From contig NZ_LLWK01000038.1 of assembly GCF_001529295.1 (NCBI RefSeq), positions 950,696 to 1,014,695 of the forward strand: a DNA stretch of 64,000 bases, in the 5' to 3' direction. Of this stretch, positions 9,445 to 17,854 are shown one piece after another. The notes beneath the pieces are model-generated. The model made no database searches, had not been told where the DNA came from, and saw nothing but the letters and a program-made list of their open reading frames with translations. A program made the translations under genes and the position numbers. The number at the start of each line of letters is the position of its first letter. Position 1 is the stretch's first letter. The stretch is from Flavobacterium sp. TAB 87. Its GTDB lineage: Bacteria; Bacteroidota; Bacteroidia; Flavobacteriales; Flavobacteriaceae.

Positions 9445-9587
9445 GCAACCTCTCGACTGTTTTCTCTGTGACACTGTCGTTTATGGTGCATCTCGACTGC
9501 GCTCGATGTGACACTTTGGTATATGTGGTGTGCCTCGATTGCTTTCAATGTGATAGTTTGGTTTGTCTGGTCGAGCGCAGTCGAGGC
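9445..9587. repeat. Three imperfect 42-bp direct repeats plus an inverted half-copy
   Basis: Units at 9445-9487, 9488-9529 and 9530-9571 share the pattern CTCGACTGC..TC.ATGTGACA followed by a TTTGGT.TATGTGGT-like tail. Immediately after, CGAGCGCAGTCGAGG (9572-9586) is the inverse of the CTCGACTGCGCTCG seen in unit 2, so the last copy can fold back on the second. The block fills the space between the dehydrogenase and the UpxY gene; no coding sequence was found in it. Confidence 0.6.
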
Positions 9588-9627
9588 CTTTCTAGAATTA
9601 AGTAAATGCCTTAAAAATATATAGTAA

Positions 9628-10092
9628 ATGAATTGGTATGTAGTCTATACAAAGCCGAAGTGGGAAAAGAAGGTGGCAGAACAACTCAATCAATTAGGTG
9701 TAACCTGCTATTGTCCGTTACTTACACAAGTCAGGCAATGGGCTGACAGAAAGAAAAAAGTTGTTGTTCCGTTGTTTAATTCGTATGTCTTTGTGCAACT
9801 GGAAGAAGCGCAAAGGAATGCTGTTTTTGGAGCTTCGGGTGTTGTGCGCTATTTATTTTGGTTGGGCAAGCCCGCTATTGTTAAAGATGAAGAAATAGCT
9901 ATTATTAAAAAAAGTTTGGAATCGACTGTTATTTCGGAAATACTGGTAGAATCTTATAAAAAAGGAGATCGAATAACAGTTGAAGCAGGCGTTTTTAAAA
10001 ATCAAGTTGGCGTTGTGCAAGAAGTTTCGAATACGGAGTGTGTTTTGATTTTGGAATCATTAGGTTGTGTGTTGCGCATTAAATACAAGTAA
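9628..10092 (+). CDS. UpxY-type NusG paralogue, transcription antiterminator
   Basis: 154 residues. The NusG N-terminal domain starts MNWYVVYTKPKWEKKVAEQL and has LFNSYVFVQL; a C-terminal KOW domain contains GVFKNQVGVVQEV. In Bacteroides such UpxY proteins are encoded with capsule loci and allow RNA polymerase to read through the leader and the long operon. Here it sits inside the locus, just before a roughly 270-base gap with its own promoter and a GGTAGCG element (10323-10329), so it probably acts on that leader and the genes downstream. RfaH is the proteobacterial analogue. Confidence 0.88.
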   Translation: MNWYVVYTKPKWEKKVAEQLNQLGVTCYCPLLTQVRQWADRKKKVVVPLFNSYVFVQLEEAQRNAVFGASGVVRYLFWLGKPAIVKDEEIAIIKKSLESTVISEILVESYKKGDRITVEAGVFKNQVGVVQEVSNTECVLILESLGCVLRIKYK

Positions 10093-10248
10093 TATCTTAT
10101 ACTATCGCTCAAATTTTAGTTGAATTTTACTCACTAAATCTAGTGATATTTTAGTATAGTGGTGTTGTTCTGATCGCTGATCGTTAGAAAGTTGAGAATT
10201 TAAGTACATTTATTTATAAGTAACGGGTCATTCCTGTTCGTTTTCCTG

Positions 10249-10364
10249 TTGAATTTACGGACTTAATATGTTATATTTGCGGAAATTTAGTTTTCGGAAC
10301 TCTCGTTATTTATGTGACTGAGGGTAGCGAAGCTGTGCAAAAAATCATTTGATTTTATACTAAA
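10249..10364 (+). promoter_or_regulatory. Promoter and leader with ops-like GGTAGCG
   Basis: TTG (10249-10251), 20 bases, then TATATTTG (10272-10279) match the Bacteroidota promoter consensus. Predicted transcription start is near 10286, giving a leader of about 80 bases before the ATG at 10365. Inside the leader, GAGGGTAGCG (10320-10329) resembles the core of the proteobacterial ops/JUMPstart element (GGCGGTAGCGT) recognised with RfaH. The link to the adjacent UpxY gene is inference. The rest of the 10093-10364 gap holds no gene. Confidence 0.5.
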
Positions 10365-11648
10365 ATGCTTAAAAAAAAGAAAATAGCTGTAATTGGTTTA
10401 GGTTATGTAGGTTTGCCTCTGGCTCGTCTATTTGCTACTCAATACGCTGTTGTTGGTTTTGATATCAATCAAGAACGAATTAAAGAATTGGAATCCGGTT
10501 TTGATGCTACTTTGGAAGTGGAAAATAGTGCATTACAATCGGTTTTAAAAATTGAGAATTCATTAGTGAATGGCTTGTTTTGTAGTTCAGATGTCAATGA
10601 AATTAAAGATTGTTCAGTTTACATTGTTACTGTTCCAACTCCTGTAGATAAAAACAACAGACCCGATCTAACTCCGCTGTATAAAGCCAGCGAAACTGTT
10701 GGGGCTGTTTTGAAAAAAGGAGATATAGTCGTTTATGAATCGACCGTATATCCTGGCGTTACTGAAGACGAATGTGTTCCGGTTTTGGAGCGGGTTTCTA
10801 CACTCCAATTTAACGTTGATTTTTTTGCGGGTTATTCACCTGAACGTATCAATCCGGGAGACAAAGAGCATACTGTTGATAAGATATTAAAAGTAACATC
10901 GGGTTCGACACCTGAAATAGGGGAAGAAGTGGATGCCTTGTATCGTTCTGTAATTACAGCGGGGACCCATTTGGCTCCAACGATTAAAGTAGCTGAGGCT
11001 GCCAAAGTTATAGAAAACTCACAACGTGACATCAATATTGCTTTTGTAAATGAGTTAGCAAAAATATTCAATTTAATGGATATTGATACGCAAGCTGTAT
11101 TGGAAGCAGCTGGTACAAAATGGAACTTTTTACCTTTTAAGCCCGGTTTAGTTGGTGGTCATTGTATTGGTGTTGATCCTTATTATCTTGCGCAACGCGC
11201 ACAAGAATTTGGGTACCATCCTGAAATAATATTGGCAGGGAGACGTTTAAACGATAGCATGGGACAGTATGTGGCTTCTAGTGTAGTGAAATTGATGATT
11301 AAAAAAGGCATTAATGTTACTCATTCTAAGTTGTTGCTAATGGGAATAACATTTAAGGAAAATTGTCCTGATGTTCGCAACACTAAAATTGTAGATGTTG
11401 TTCGCGCTTTCGAAGAATATGGTATCGCAGTAACCGTTTTTGATCCTCTTGCAAATCCTGCTCAAGTTGAAAAAGAATACGGAATTTCAATTTGTACTGA
11501 AAAACCTTCTTCAAAATTTGAAGCTATTGTTTTAGGAGTAGCTCATAACGAATTCTTGCAGATGGATTTAAATTTATTCCGCAGCTCAAAAAGCATTTTA
11601 TACGATGTGAAAGGGGTTTTAGTTGCTGATGTGGATGGTAGATTATAA
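10365..11648 (+). CDS. UDP-N-acetyl-hexosamine dehydrogenase (TviB/WbpO type)
   Basis: 427 residues. Rossmann motif GLGYVGLP is at 11-18. The catalytic Cys is near 266 in GGHCIGVDPYYLAQRAQEFGY, and the C-terminal part has MGITFKENCPDVRNTK. The GGHCIGVDPYYL form is typical of enzymes that oxidise UDP-GalNAc or UDP-GlcNAc to the uronic acid (TviB, WbpO, WbpA) rather than UDP-glucose. With the WbpP-like epimerase at 7017 this makes a UDP-HexNAcA route. It is the first gene after the UpxY leader. Confidence 0.88.
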   Translation: MLKKKKIAVIGLGYVGLPLARLFATQYAVVGFDINQERIKELESGFDATLEVENSALQSVLKIENSLVNGLFCSSDVNEIKDCSVYIVTVPTPVDKNNRPDLTPLYKASETVGAVLKKGDIVVYESTVYPGVTEDECVPVLERVSTLQFNVDFFAGYSPERINPGDKEHTVDKILKVTSGSTPEIGEEVDALYRSVITAGTHLAPTIKVAEAAKVIENSQRDINIAFVNELAKIFNLMDIDTQAVLEAAGTKWNFLPFKPGLVGGHCIGVDPYYLAQRAQEFGYHPEIILAGRRLNDSMGQYVASSVVKLMIKKGINVTHSKLLLMGITFKENCPDVRNTKIVDVVRAFEEYGIAVTVFDPLANPAQVEKEYGISICTEKPSSKFEAIVLGVAHNEFLQMDLNLFRSSKSILYDVKGVLVADVDGRL

Positions 11649-11659
11649 TTAATAGTATT

Positions 11660-12085
11660 ATGAAGATTGGTATAACTTTTAGTGCTTTCGATTTGTTGCA
11701 TGCAGGTCATATAAAAATGTTGGAAGAAGCCAGAAGGCAGTGTGATCATCTTATTGTAGGCTTGCAGACCGATCCAACTTTAGATCGTCCTGAGAAGAAT
11801 GCGCCATCTCAAACTGTTGTGGAGCGTTATATTCAATTGAAAGGCTGTAAATTTGTTGATGAAATTGTACCTTATGCTACCGAACAAGATTTGGAAGATA
11901 TTTTACGTTCCTTTAAGATAGATGTTCGAATTATAGGTGTTGAATATCAGGATCAGAATTTTACGGGACGTTCTTATTGTGAGGAAAAAGGGATCGAATT
12001 GTTTTTTAATGTTAGAGATCATCGTTTTTCAAGTAGTAGTTTGCGAAAAGAAGTTGCGGATAAGCAACTGAAAAAAAGAGTTTAG
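11660..12085 (+). CDS. TagD-like nucleotidyltransferase (glycerol-3-phosphate cytidylyltransferase family)
   Basis: 141 residues, the size of TagD. The cytidylyltransferase motif HAGH is at 14-17 after GITFSAFDLL, with RPEKNAPSQT and a C-terminal SSSSLRKEV in the place of the usual RTxGISTT. The family joins CTP or ATP to a phosphoalcohol or sugar phosphate. CDP-glycerol would be the obvious product, but no CDP-glycerol phosphotransferase was recognised in the locus, so the substrate is open. It is directly followed, with no gap, by manC. Confidence 0.8.
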   Translation: MKIGITFSAFDLLHAGHIKMLEEARRQCDHLIVGLQTDPTLDRPEKNAPSQTVVERYIQLKGCKFVDEIVPYATEQDLEDILRSFKIDVRIIGVEYQDQNFTGRSYCEEKGIELFFNVRDHRFSSSSLRKEVADKQLKKRV

Positions 12086-13087
12086 ATGAAAAGTTCAATT
12101 GTACATGTTTTATTAACGGGCGGGATCGGTAGTCGCTTGTGGCCCTTGTCTCGAAAAAGTCAACCGAAACAATATTTAGAATTGTTTAATGGCGAATCCT
12201 TATTCGAGAAAACAATTATTCGCAATCGAAATTTTGCAGACCGTTTGTTGGTGGTTGGCAATGTCGATAATTGTCATTTGAGTAAAAATATACTAGAAAA
12301 TAAAAATATAGCTTACGTTAATATTGTCGAATCGACTCCTAGAAATACAGCAGCAGCAATCGCTTTTGCCGCCTTTGCAGTCGATTCAGAAGATGTGTTA
12401 TTAGTAACACCTTCTGATCATATTATCGAAAATGAAGAAGCGTACGAAGTCGCATTGAAAGAAGCAATTGATAAAGCAGAACAAGGCTACATCGTTACTT
12501 TCGGTGTGCAGCCGACCAAGCCGGAGACTGGCTATGGCTACATCGAATTTAAAAATGACACGGTACTTTCTTTTCGTGAAAAGCCGAATGCAGTTACTGC
12601 TAAGCAGTTTATTGCTACAGGTAATTTTTTATGGAACAGTGGAATGTTTTGTTTTAAAGCGGGTGTTTTTTTAGAAGAACTACAAAAATACCAGCCTGAT
12701 GTATATGAAAAAGCAAAATTAGTTTGGGATAATAATAAAGAGGGCAATTTAGATTTAGATTTGTCTCTTAATATTCCTTCCATTAGTGTAGATTATGCGG
12801 TTATGGAGCGTAGTAAAAAAATCAAGGTAGTTCCGGCTGCTTTTGAATGGTCGGATTTGGGTTCGTTTGAGTCAGTTTATGATTACTTGTTAAGCACCGG
12901 AGAGATCGTTGATGCTAATGGCAATATGACTATTGGCTGCGGACTGCCCACTCATTTTTTAGGACTCAAAAATGTTATCTTTGTGCACACTCCGACAGCT
13001 AATTTAATACTACAAAAAGAGCATTCTCAGGATGTTAAAGATATTTACAATCAATTGGAAAAAGAGGAATCAAAATTATTAGACTAA
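12086..13087 (+). CDS. manC: Mannose-1-phosphate guanylyltransferase
   Basis: 333 residues. Nucleotide-binding motif LLTGGIGSRLWPLSR is at the N-terminus, with VTPSDHII and FREKPNA, as in GDP-mannose pyrophosphorylases. It lacks the C-terminal phosphomannose isomerase domain of the longer bifunctional ManC/AlgA, so only the GTP + mannose-1-P to GDP-mannose step is expected. The product feeds gmd and fcl at 18.7-20.8 kb. Stop and next start (13088) abut, so it is tightly coupled with rfbB. Confidence 0.93.
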   Translation: MKSSIVHVLLTGGIGSRLWPLSRKSQPKQYLELFNGESLFEKTIIRNRNFADRLLVVGNVDNCHLSKNILENKNIAYVNIVESTPRNTAAAIAFAAFAVDSEDVLLVTPSDHIIENEEAYEVALKEAIDKAEQGYIVTFGVQPTKPETGYGYIEFKNDTVLSFREKPNAVTAKQFIATGNFLWNSGMFCFKAGVFLEELQKYQPDVYEKAKLVWDNNKEGNLDLDLSLNIPSISVDYAVMERSKKIKVVPAAFEWSDLGSFESVYDYLLSTGEIVDANGNMTIGCGLPTHFLGLKNVIFVHTPTANLILQKEHSQDVKDIYNQLEKEESKLLD

Positions 13088-14137
13088 ATGAAAAAGATAT
13101 TAATTACTGGTGGAGCGGGTTTTATTGGGTCTCATGTGGTGAGACGATTTGTTACTAAATATCCTGACTATCAAATTTATAATTTAGATGCGTTAACGTA
13201 CGCAGGTAATTTAGAAAATATAAAGGATATTGAAGCTGCCCCTAATTATACTTTTATAAAAGGAGATATTGTCGATGCCGATTTTATCAATTCTCTATTT
13301 GCTACTCATAATTTTGATGGAGTTTTACATTTGGCTGCTGAATCTCATGTCGATCGTTCGATTACTGATCCACTAGCATTTGTACGTACTAATGTTATTG
13401 GTACCATGAATTTACTTAATGCGGCTAAGAATCAATGGAAAAATGATTTTACGGATAAGCGATTTTATCATATTAGTACGGATGAGGTTTATGGCTCCTT
13501 AGGAGCAGAAGGTTTGTTTACAGAAACAACGGCTTACGATCCAAATTCTCCTTACTCGGCTTCCAAGGCGAGTTCTGACCATTTTGTTCGTGCCTACGGT
13601 GAAACCTATGGCTTGCCTTATGTACTTACAAATTGCTCTAATAATTATGGATCGTACCATTTTCCAGAGAAATTAATTCCGCTTTTTATTAATAATATTA
13701 TTCATAACCAACCGCTTCCAGTATATGGCGATGGAAATTATACCCGTGATTGGCTTTTTGTTGAAGATCATGCTGTGGCTATTGATTTGGTTTTTCACGA
13801 AGGTAAGAATCACGAAACCTATAATATTGGTGGTTTCAACGAATGGAAGAACATCGACTTAGTAAAGTTGCTGTGTCAGCTTATGGATCAGAAGTTAGGG
13901 AGAACGGAAGGGACCTCTGCAAAATTGATTACGTATGTAAAAGACCGTCCGGGGCATGATTTGCGCTATGCAATCGATGCTTCTAAAATTAATACAGAAT
14001 TGGGTTGGAAGCCGTCTGTGACATTTGAAGAAGGATTGGAGCTTACCATTAGTTGGTATTTAGATAATCCCGAATGGTTGGATAATATTACCTCTGGCGC
14101 TTATCAGTCGTATTATAGAGATCAATATTCCGTTTAA
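13088..14137 (+). CDS. rfbB: dTDP-glucose 4,6-dehydratase
   Basis: 349 residues. NAD-binding GGAGFIGSHV, the active-site DEVYGSLG, the catalytic YSASKASSDHFVRAY and NCSNNYGSYHFPEKLIP are all hallmarks of RfbB. It makes dTDP-4-keto-6-deoxyglucose for L-rhamnose. The other three rhamnose genes (rfbC, rfbD, rfbA) lie nearly 28 kb downstream at 41.8-44.3 kb, so the pathway is split across the locus. Confidence 0.96.
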   Translation: MKKILITGGAGFIGSHVVRRFVTKYPDYQIYNLDALTYAGNLENIKDIEAAPNYTFIKGDIVDADFINSLFATHNFDGVLHLAAESHVDRSITDPLAFVRTNVIGTMNLLNAAKNQWKNDFTDKRFYHISTDEVYGSLGAEGLFTETTAYDPNSPYSASKASSDHFVRAYGETYGLPYVLTNCSNNYGSYHFPEKLIPLFINNIIHNQPLPVYGDGNYTRDWLFVEDHAVAIDLVFHEGKNHETYNIGGFNEWKNIDLVKLLCQLMDQKLGRTEGTSAKLITYVKDRPGHDLRYAIDASKINTELGWKPSVTFEEGLELTISWYLDNPEWLDNITSGAYQSYYRDQYSV

Positions 14138-14206
14138 TACTACAGTTACTGTTGGTAAATAGTACGCTGGCAATTCTTTTGCTTTTACGTTTTAAGGTTT
14201 AGTTTT

Positions 14207-16624
14207 ATGAAAAAAATAGTTTGGTTTTTTGTCTTTTCCGTTTCTTTTTTAGTCTCATCTGCGGCTTTTGCGCAGGACATTTTAAAAGGAAAAGATTTGA
14301 GTACGGTTCAAGTTGATTACATGTCTGACGCTGATGTACTAAAGGTTAAAAGTCAGTTAGACGCTAATAAGATGAGTATTGAGCAAGCTGAAGGTCTCGT
14401 GATTGGAAAAGGAATGCCTCCGAGTGAATTTGCTAAGTTGAAACAACGAGTGAAGCAGTTGGAGACGAAGAATGTCGCGGTGCCAACTCTTCAAGTAGCA
14501 AACAAGAAGAACGATTTTGGGCGTGAACAAGAAAAAATAAATAACAATAAAGTTAAAGATTCTACTAATGCGTTAGTATTTGGATCGGAATTGTTTGATA
14601 TTCCTACTTTGAATTTTGAGCCCGATTTGAAACTGGCTACTCCAGTAAATTATGTTTTAGGGCCAGGGGACGAGTTGCAAATTAGTGTGTATGGCGTTCA
14701 GCAATTTAGTGAAAGTGCTACTGTAAGTCTAGAAGGGAAAGTTAGTATTCAATACGTAGGTGAATTGGCTGTATCCGGAATGACTATTGAAGCTGCGACT
14801 CAAAAAATAAAAAATTCAATCGCCCGTGTTTACAGTACGGTTGGTTCAGGTCAATCACAAGTTAGTGTTACTTTGAGTGGTATACGAACCATACGCGTTA
14901 CTTTAATTGGTAGCAAACAGCCCGGAAATTATTCGGTTTCGTCCTTAGCTACCGTGTACAATGCGTTGTTTTTGGGAGGTGGGCCAAGCAAAAATGGAAG
15001 CTATCGAAATATTGAATTGATTCGAAATAACAAAGTGTATAAAAACATAGACATCTATCGTTTTTTGACGAAAGGAGATCAGTCTGATAATATTAGTTTA
15101 AAAGATAATGATGTCATTCGAATTCCGAGTTACAGTGCGCGTGTTACTGTAGAAGGGGAAGTGAAGCGAGCAGGTATTTTTGAAATGAAAAAAGGCGAAA
15201 CTCTTTCGGATTTATTACTATTTGCATCTGGTTTTACGGACTTGGCTTATACTGCTTCAGTCAATGTATTACAGAAGACCGGTAAAGAGTTTAAAGTGCA
15301 AGATATTAAAGCTACTGAATTTGGTATGTACCAGCCACAGTCTGGTGATGTATTTCGCGTTTCTAAAATTTTAAATCGTTTTGAAAATCGAATTACTATA
15401 GAAGGTGCTGTTTTTAGACCTAATATTTATTCCTTTTACGAGGGCATGCGTATTTCTGATTTAATTAAGCAAGCAGAGGGATTGAAAGAAGATGCTTATA
15501 GTAAACGAGTTCGTATTATTCGATTGAAATCGGATTTGACTACTGAAATCATCAATGCCAATTTGGAGAAAGCCTTGTCGGGAGATTTGGTTTCAGATAT
15601 CGCTTTGCACAGAGAGGACATCGTCACGGTATATTCGATTTTAGATTTTAGAGAGGAATATGAAGTCACTATTGACGGAGAAGTTAAAAATCCAGGTACG
15701 TATCCCTATTTCGAAAATTTAACCCTCAATGATTTAGTTGCGCAAGTGGGCGGATTTACTGGAACTGCATCCAAAAGAGTAGAGGTTGCTCGTTTAGTAA
15801 AGTCAGAAGTGGTCGATAGTAGTACGAAACGCATCGAACTCATTAATTTGGAAATCTCAGCTCAAAATAATGAACAATTAAAAAACTTTGTTTTAGAACC
15901 GTTCGATGTTATTAACATTCGAAGAATTGTTACTTACGAAAAGCCAGAATTAGTTGTTGTTTCGGGTGCTGTTTTATATCCAGGAAAATATGCTTTAGCA
16001 ATAAAAAAAGAAACCGTTTACAGTGTGATTCAAAGAGCGGGTGGTTTGAACGCTGTTGCAAATGCTGAAGGAATGAAGATTAAAAGACCGATTAAGCAAG
16101 ATCAAATCGATCAATTGGAAAGTGTAGATTTAAGGTTAGATTCAAAAGATTCGACCACTACTAAATTGTCTAAAAAATTAAAAGAAGAATTGAAATTTGC
16201 CACTATTCCTGTCAATTGGGATAAAATTGCTAAAGATCAATCTCATTATTCAAACGTTACGTTGTTTCCGGGCGATGAAATTATTATTGCAGAGATGAAT
16301 GAAGGGGTTAAAGTTACGGGGAACGTTCTGTTGACTTCGGAAATTCCTTATCGTAAAGGTAAAGGGTTTCGCTATTATCTGGATGCTGTTGGTGGTGAAA
16401 ATGCGAAAGGTTGGAAAAAGAAAGCTTATATCATTTATCCGAATGGAAAAGCTGATGTGACGAGCTCTTTTTTATTTTTCAGAAATTATCCCAAAGTGGA
16501 ACCCGATTCTCAAATCGTTGTTCCTGAAAAACCAGAAACTACAAAGATGAGCACTGGGGAATGGGTCAGTATTGGTAGTGTGATTACTAGCTTGGCTTTG
16601 TTGATTGTTACGGCTTTTAGGTAA
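14207..16624 (+). CDS. Large multi-SLBB polysaccharide export protein
   Basis: 805 residues. A Sec signal peptide ends near AAFAQ (about residue 22). A helical charged N-terminal region precedes a Poly_export domain (about 145-230, VLGPGDELQISVYG). Several SLBB repeats follow (for example RVTVEGEVKRAGIFEM, RITIEGAVFRPNIYSF, EVTIDGEVKNPGTYPY, LVVVSGAVLYPGKYAL), and a short C-terminal hydrophobic segment ends the protein. It is the second OPX-type protein of the locus and is followed by a Wzz, so it probably serves the same polymer or a second one. Such long SLBB proteins are common in Bacteroidota. Confidence 0.92.
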   Translation: MKKIVWFFVFSVSFLVSSAAFAQDILKGKDLSTVQVDYMSDADVLKVKSQLDANKMSIEQAEGLVIGKGMPPSEFAKLKQRVKQLETKNVAVPTLQVANKKNDFGREQEKINNNKVKDSTNALVFGSELFDIPTLNFEPDLKLATPVNYVLGPGDELQISVYGVQQFSESATVSLEGKVSIQYVGELAVSGMTIEAATQKIKNSIARVYSTVGSGQSQVSVTLSGIRTIRVTLIGSKQPGNYSVSSLATVYNALFLGGGPSKNGSYRNIELIRNNKVYKNIDIYRFLTKGDQSDNISLKDNDVIRIPSYSARVTVEGEVKRAGIFEMKKGETLSDLLLFASGFTDLAYTASVNVLQKTGKEFKVQDIKATEFGMYQPQSGDVFRVSKILNRFENRITIEGAVFRPNIYSFYEGMRISDLIKQAEGLKEDAYSKRVRIIRLKSDLTTEIINANLEKALSGDLVSDIALHREDIVTVYSILDFREEYEVTIDGEVKNPGTYPYFENLTLNDLVAQVGGFTGTASKRVEVARLVKSEVVDSSTKRIELINLEISAQNNEQLKNFVLEPFDVINIRRIVTYEKPELVVVSGAVLYPGKYALAIKKETVYSVIQRAGGLNAVANAEGMKIKRPIKQDQIDQLESVDLRLDSKDSTTTKLSKKLKEELKFATIPVNWDKIAKDQSHYSNVTLFPGDEIIIAEMNEGVKVTGNVLLTSEIPYRKGKGFRYYLDAVGGENAKGWKKKAYIIYPNGKADVTSSFLFFRNYPKVEPDSQIVVPEKPETTKMSTGEWVSIGSVITSLALLIVTAFR

Positions 16625-16707
16625 GTGTAGAGTGAATTGTGAATAGTGAGAAGTGTATAGTGAGTAGGGAGAGGTTAGAAGTGAATAGTTATTAGTGAAT
16701 AGAAGGG
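16625..16707. repeat. Low-complexity GTGAATAGTGAG-type repeat
   Basis: Short imperfect tandem units built on GTGAATAGTGAG fill the first part of the gap between the SLBB protein and Wzz. The same sequence style recurs at 42.4, 44.3, 48.8, 49.3 and 51.4 kb. Confidence 0.6.
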
Positions 16708-16792
16708 TTTAGTATTTATTAACGCACGCTTTTAGTTTTTGATGACTTTCAGAATGAAAGTAAATAATGAAAATAGATAGTTTCAATAATAT

Positions 16793-17854
16793 ATGAATGA
16801 ACAAAATCCAAACGACGAAATATCGTTACAGGAATTACTAGCAAAAGGAAAGGAATGGTTTAATTATCTCCTTTCGCAATGGAAAATAATAGTCTTTGCT
16901 GGGATTATAGGTGCGGCTTTAGGGCTAACTTATTCTTTTATTAAAAAACCAGTTTATACAGCAACCTTGTCTTTTGCCTTAGAAGATGAAAAATCGGGAG
17001 GGTTGGGTGGTGCCTTGGGATTGGCAAGTTCCTTCGGTATTGATTTGGGCAGCGGTGGAGGGAGTATTTTTACAGGCTCTAATTTGACGGAATTGTTCAA
17101 GTCGCGATCGATGGTAGAGCAGACTTTATTGACCGCCGTAGTACATAATGGTAAAGTTATTTCGTTAGCGGAGATGTACATTCAGGAAAACAAGTGGAGA
17201 GAAAGTTGGAATAAGGATCCAAATTTCAAAAATATTGAGTTTTTACCTAAAGCAGATCGAAAGAACTACACCAGAACTCAAGATAGTATTTTAGGAGTGA
17301 TGTATAGTCTTTTGTCTACAAACAGTTTACGTGTCGGGCAAAAAGATAAAAAGGTTGCGATCATTTCGATTGATGTGTCTTCTTCAAGTGAATTATTCGC
17401 TAAATATTTTACTGAAGGCTTAGTTAAAAACGTATCTGATTTTTATATTAATACTAAGAGTAAAAAGTCGCGTGAGAACATGGCAATTTTACAAAAACAA
17501 ACTGATTCAATTCGGCGGGAGCTAAATGGTGCCATAACTGGAGTTGCTTTAGCTAACGATAATAATTTTATGCTAAATCCAGCGCTAAACGTTCGTCGCA
17601 CCCCATCTGCGCGCAGACAGGTAGATGTGCAAGCTAATACGGCGATCTTGACCGAATTGGTAAAACAATCGGAGATGGCTAAGGTAACTTTGCGAAAGGA
17701 AACTCCGTTATTTCAGGTGATAGATAAACCTATTTTGCCCTTGAAGAAAGAAAGACTTGCAAAGTCTAAGGGGATTTTAGTAGGTAGTTTTTTAGTCGGA
17801 TTTTTAGTAGTCATTGGTTTGATTATTAGTAGAGTTTTAAAGCAATTTGTTTGA
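16793..17854 (+). CDS. Wzz-like chain-length determinant (no kinase domain)
   Basis: 353 residues. An N-terminal Wzz region has a membrane segment near 33-50 (IIVFAGIIGAALGLTYSFI), a periplasmic part with GGLGGALGLASSFGIDLG and a helical stretch, then a second membrane segment near 328-350. No Walker motifs are present, unlike the Wzc at 4559. It would set chain length of the polymer together with the SLBB protein upstream. The ATG at 16793 is preceded by an A+T-rich gap containing the low-complexity repeat. Confidence 0.9.
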   Translation: MNEQNPNDEISLQELLAKGKEWFNYLLSQWKIIVFAGIIGAALGLTYSFIKKPVYTATLSFALEDEKSGGLGGALGLASSFGIDLGSGGGSIFTGSNLTELFKSRSMVEQTLLTAVVHNGKVISLAEMYIQENKWRESWNKDPNFKNIEFLPKADRKNYTRTQDSILGVMYSLLSTNSLRVGQKDKKVAIISIDVSSSSELFAKYFTEGLVKNVSDFYINTKSKKSRENMAILQKQTDSIRRELNGAITGVALANDNNFMLNPALNVRRTPSARRQVDVQANTAILTELVKQSEMAKVTLRKETPLFQVIDKPILPLKKERLAKSKGILVGSFLVGFLVVIGLIISRVLKQFV

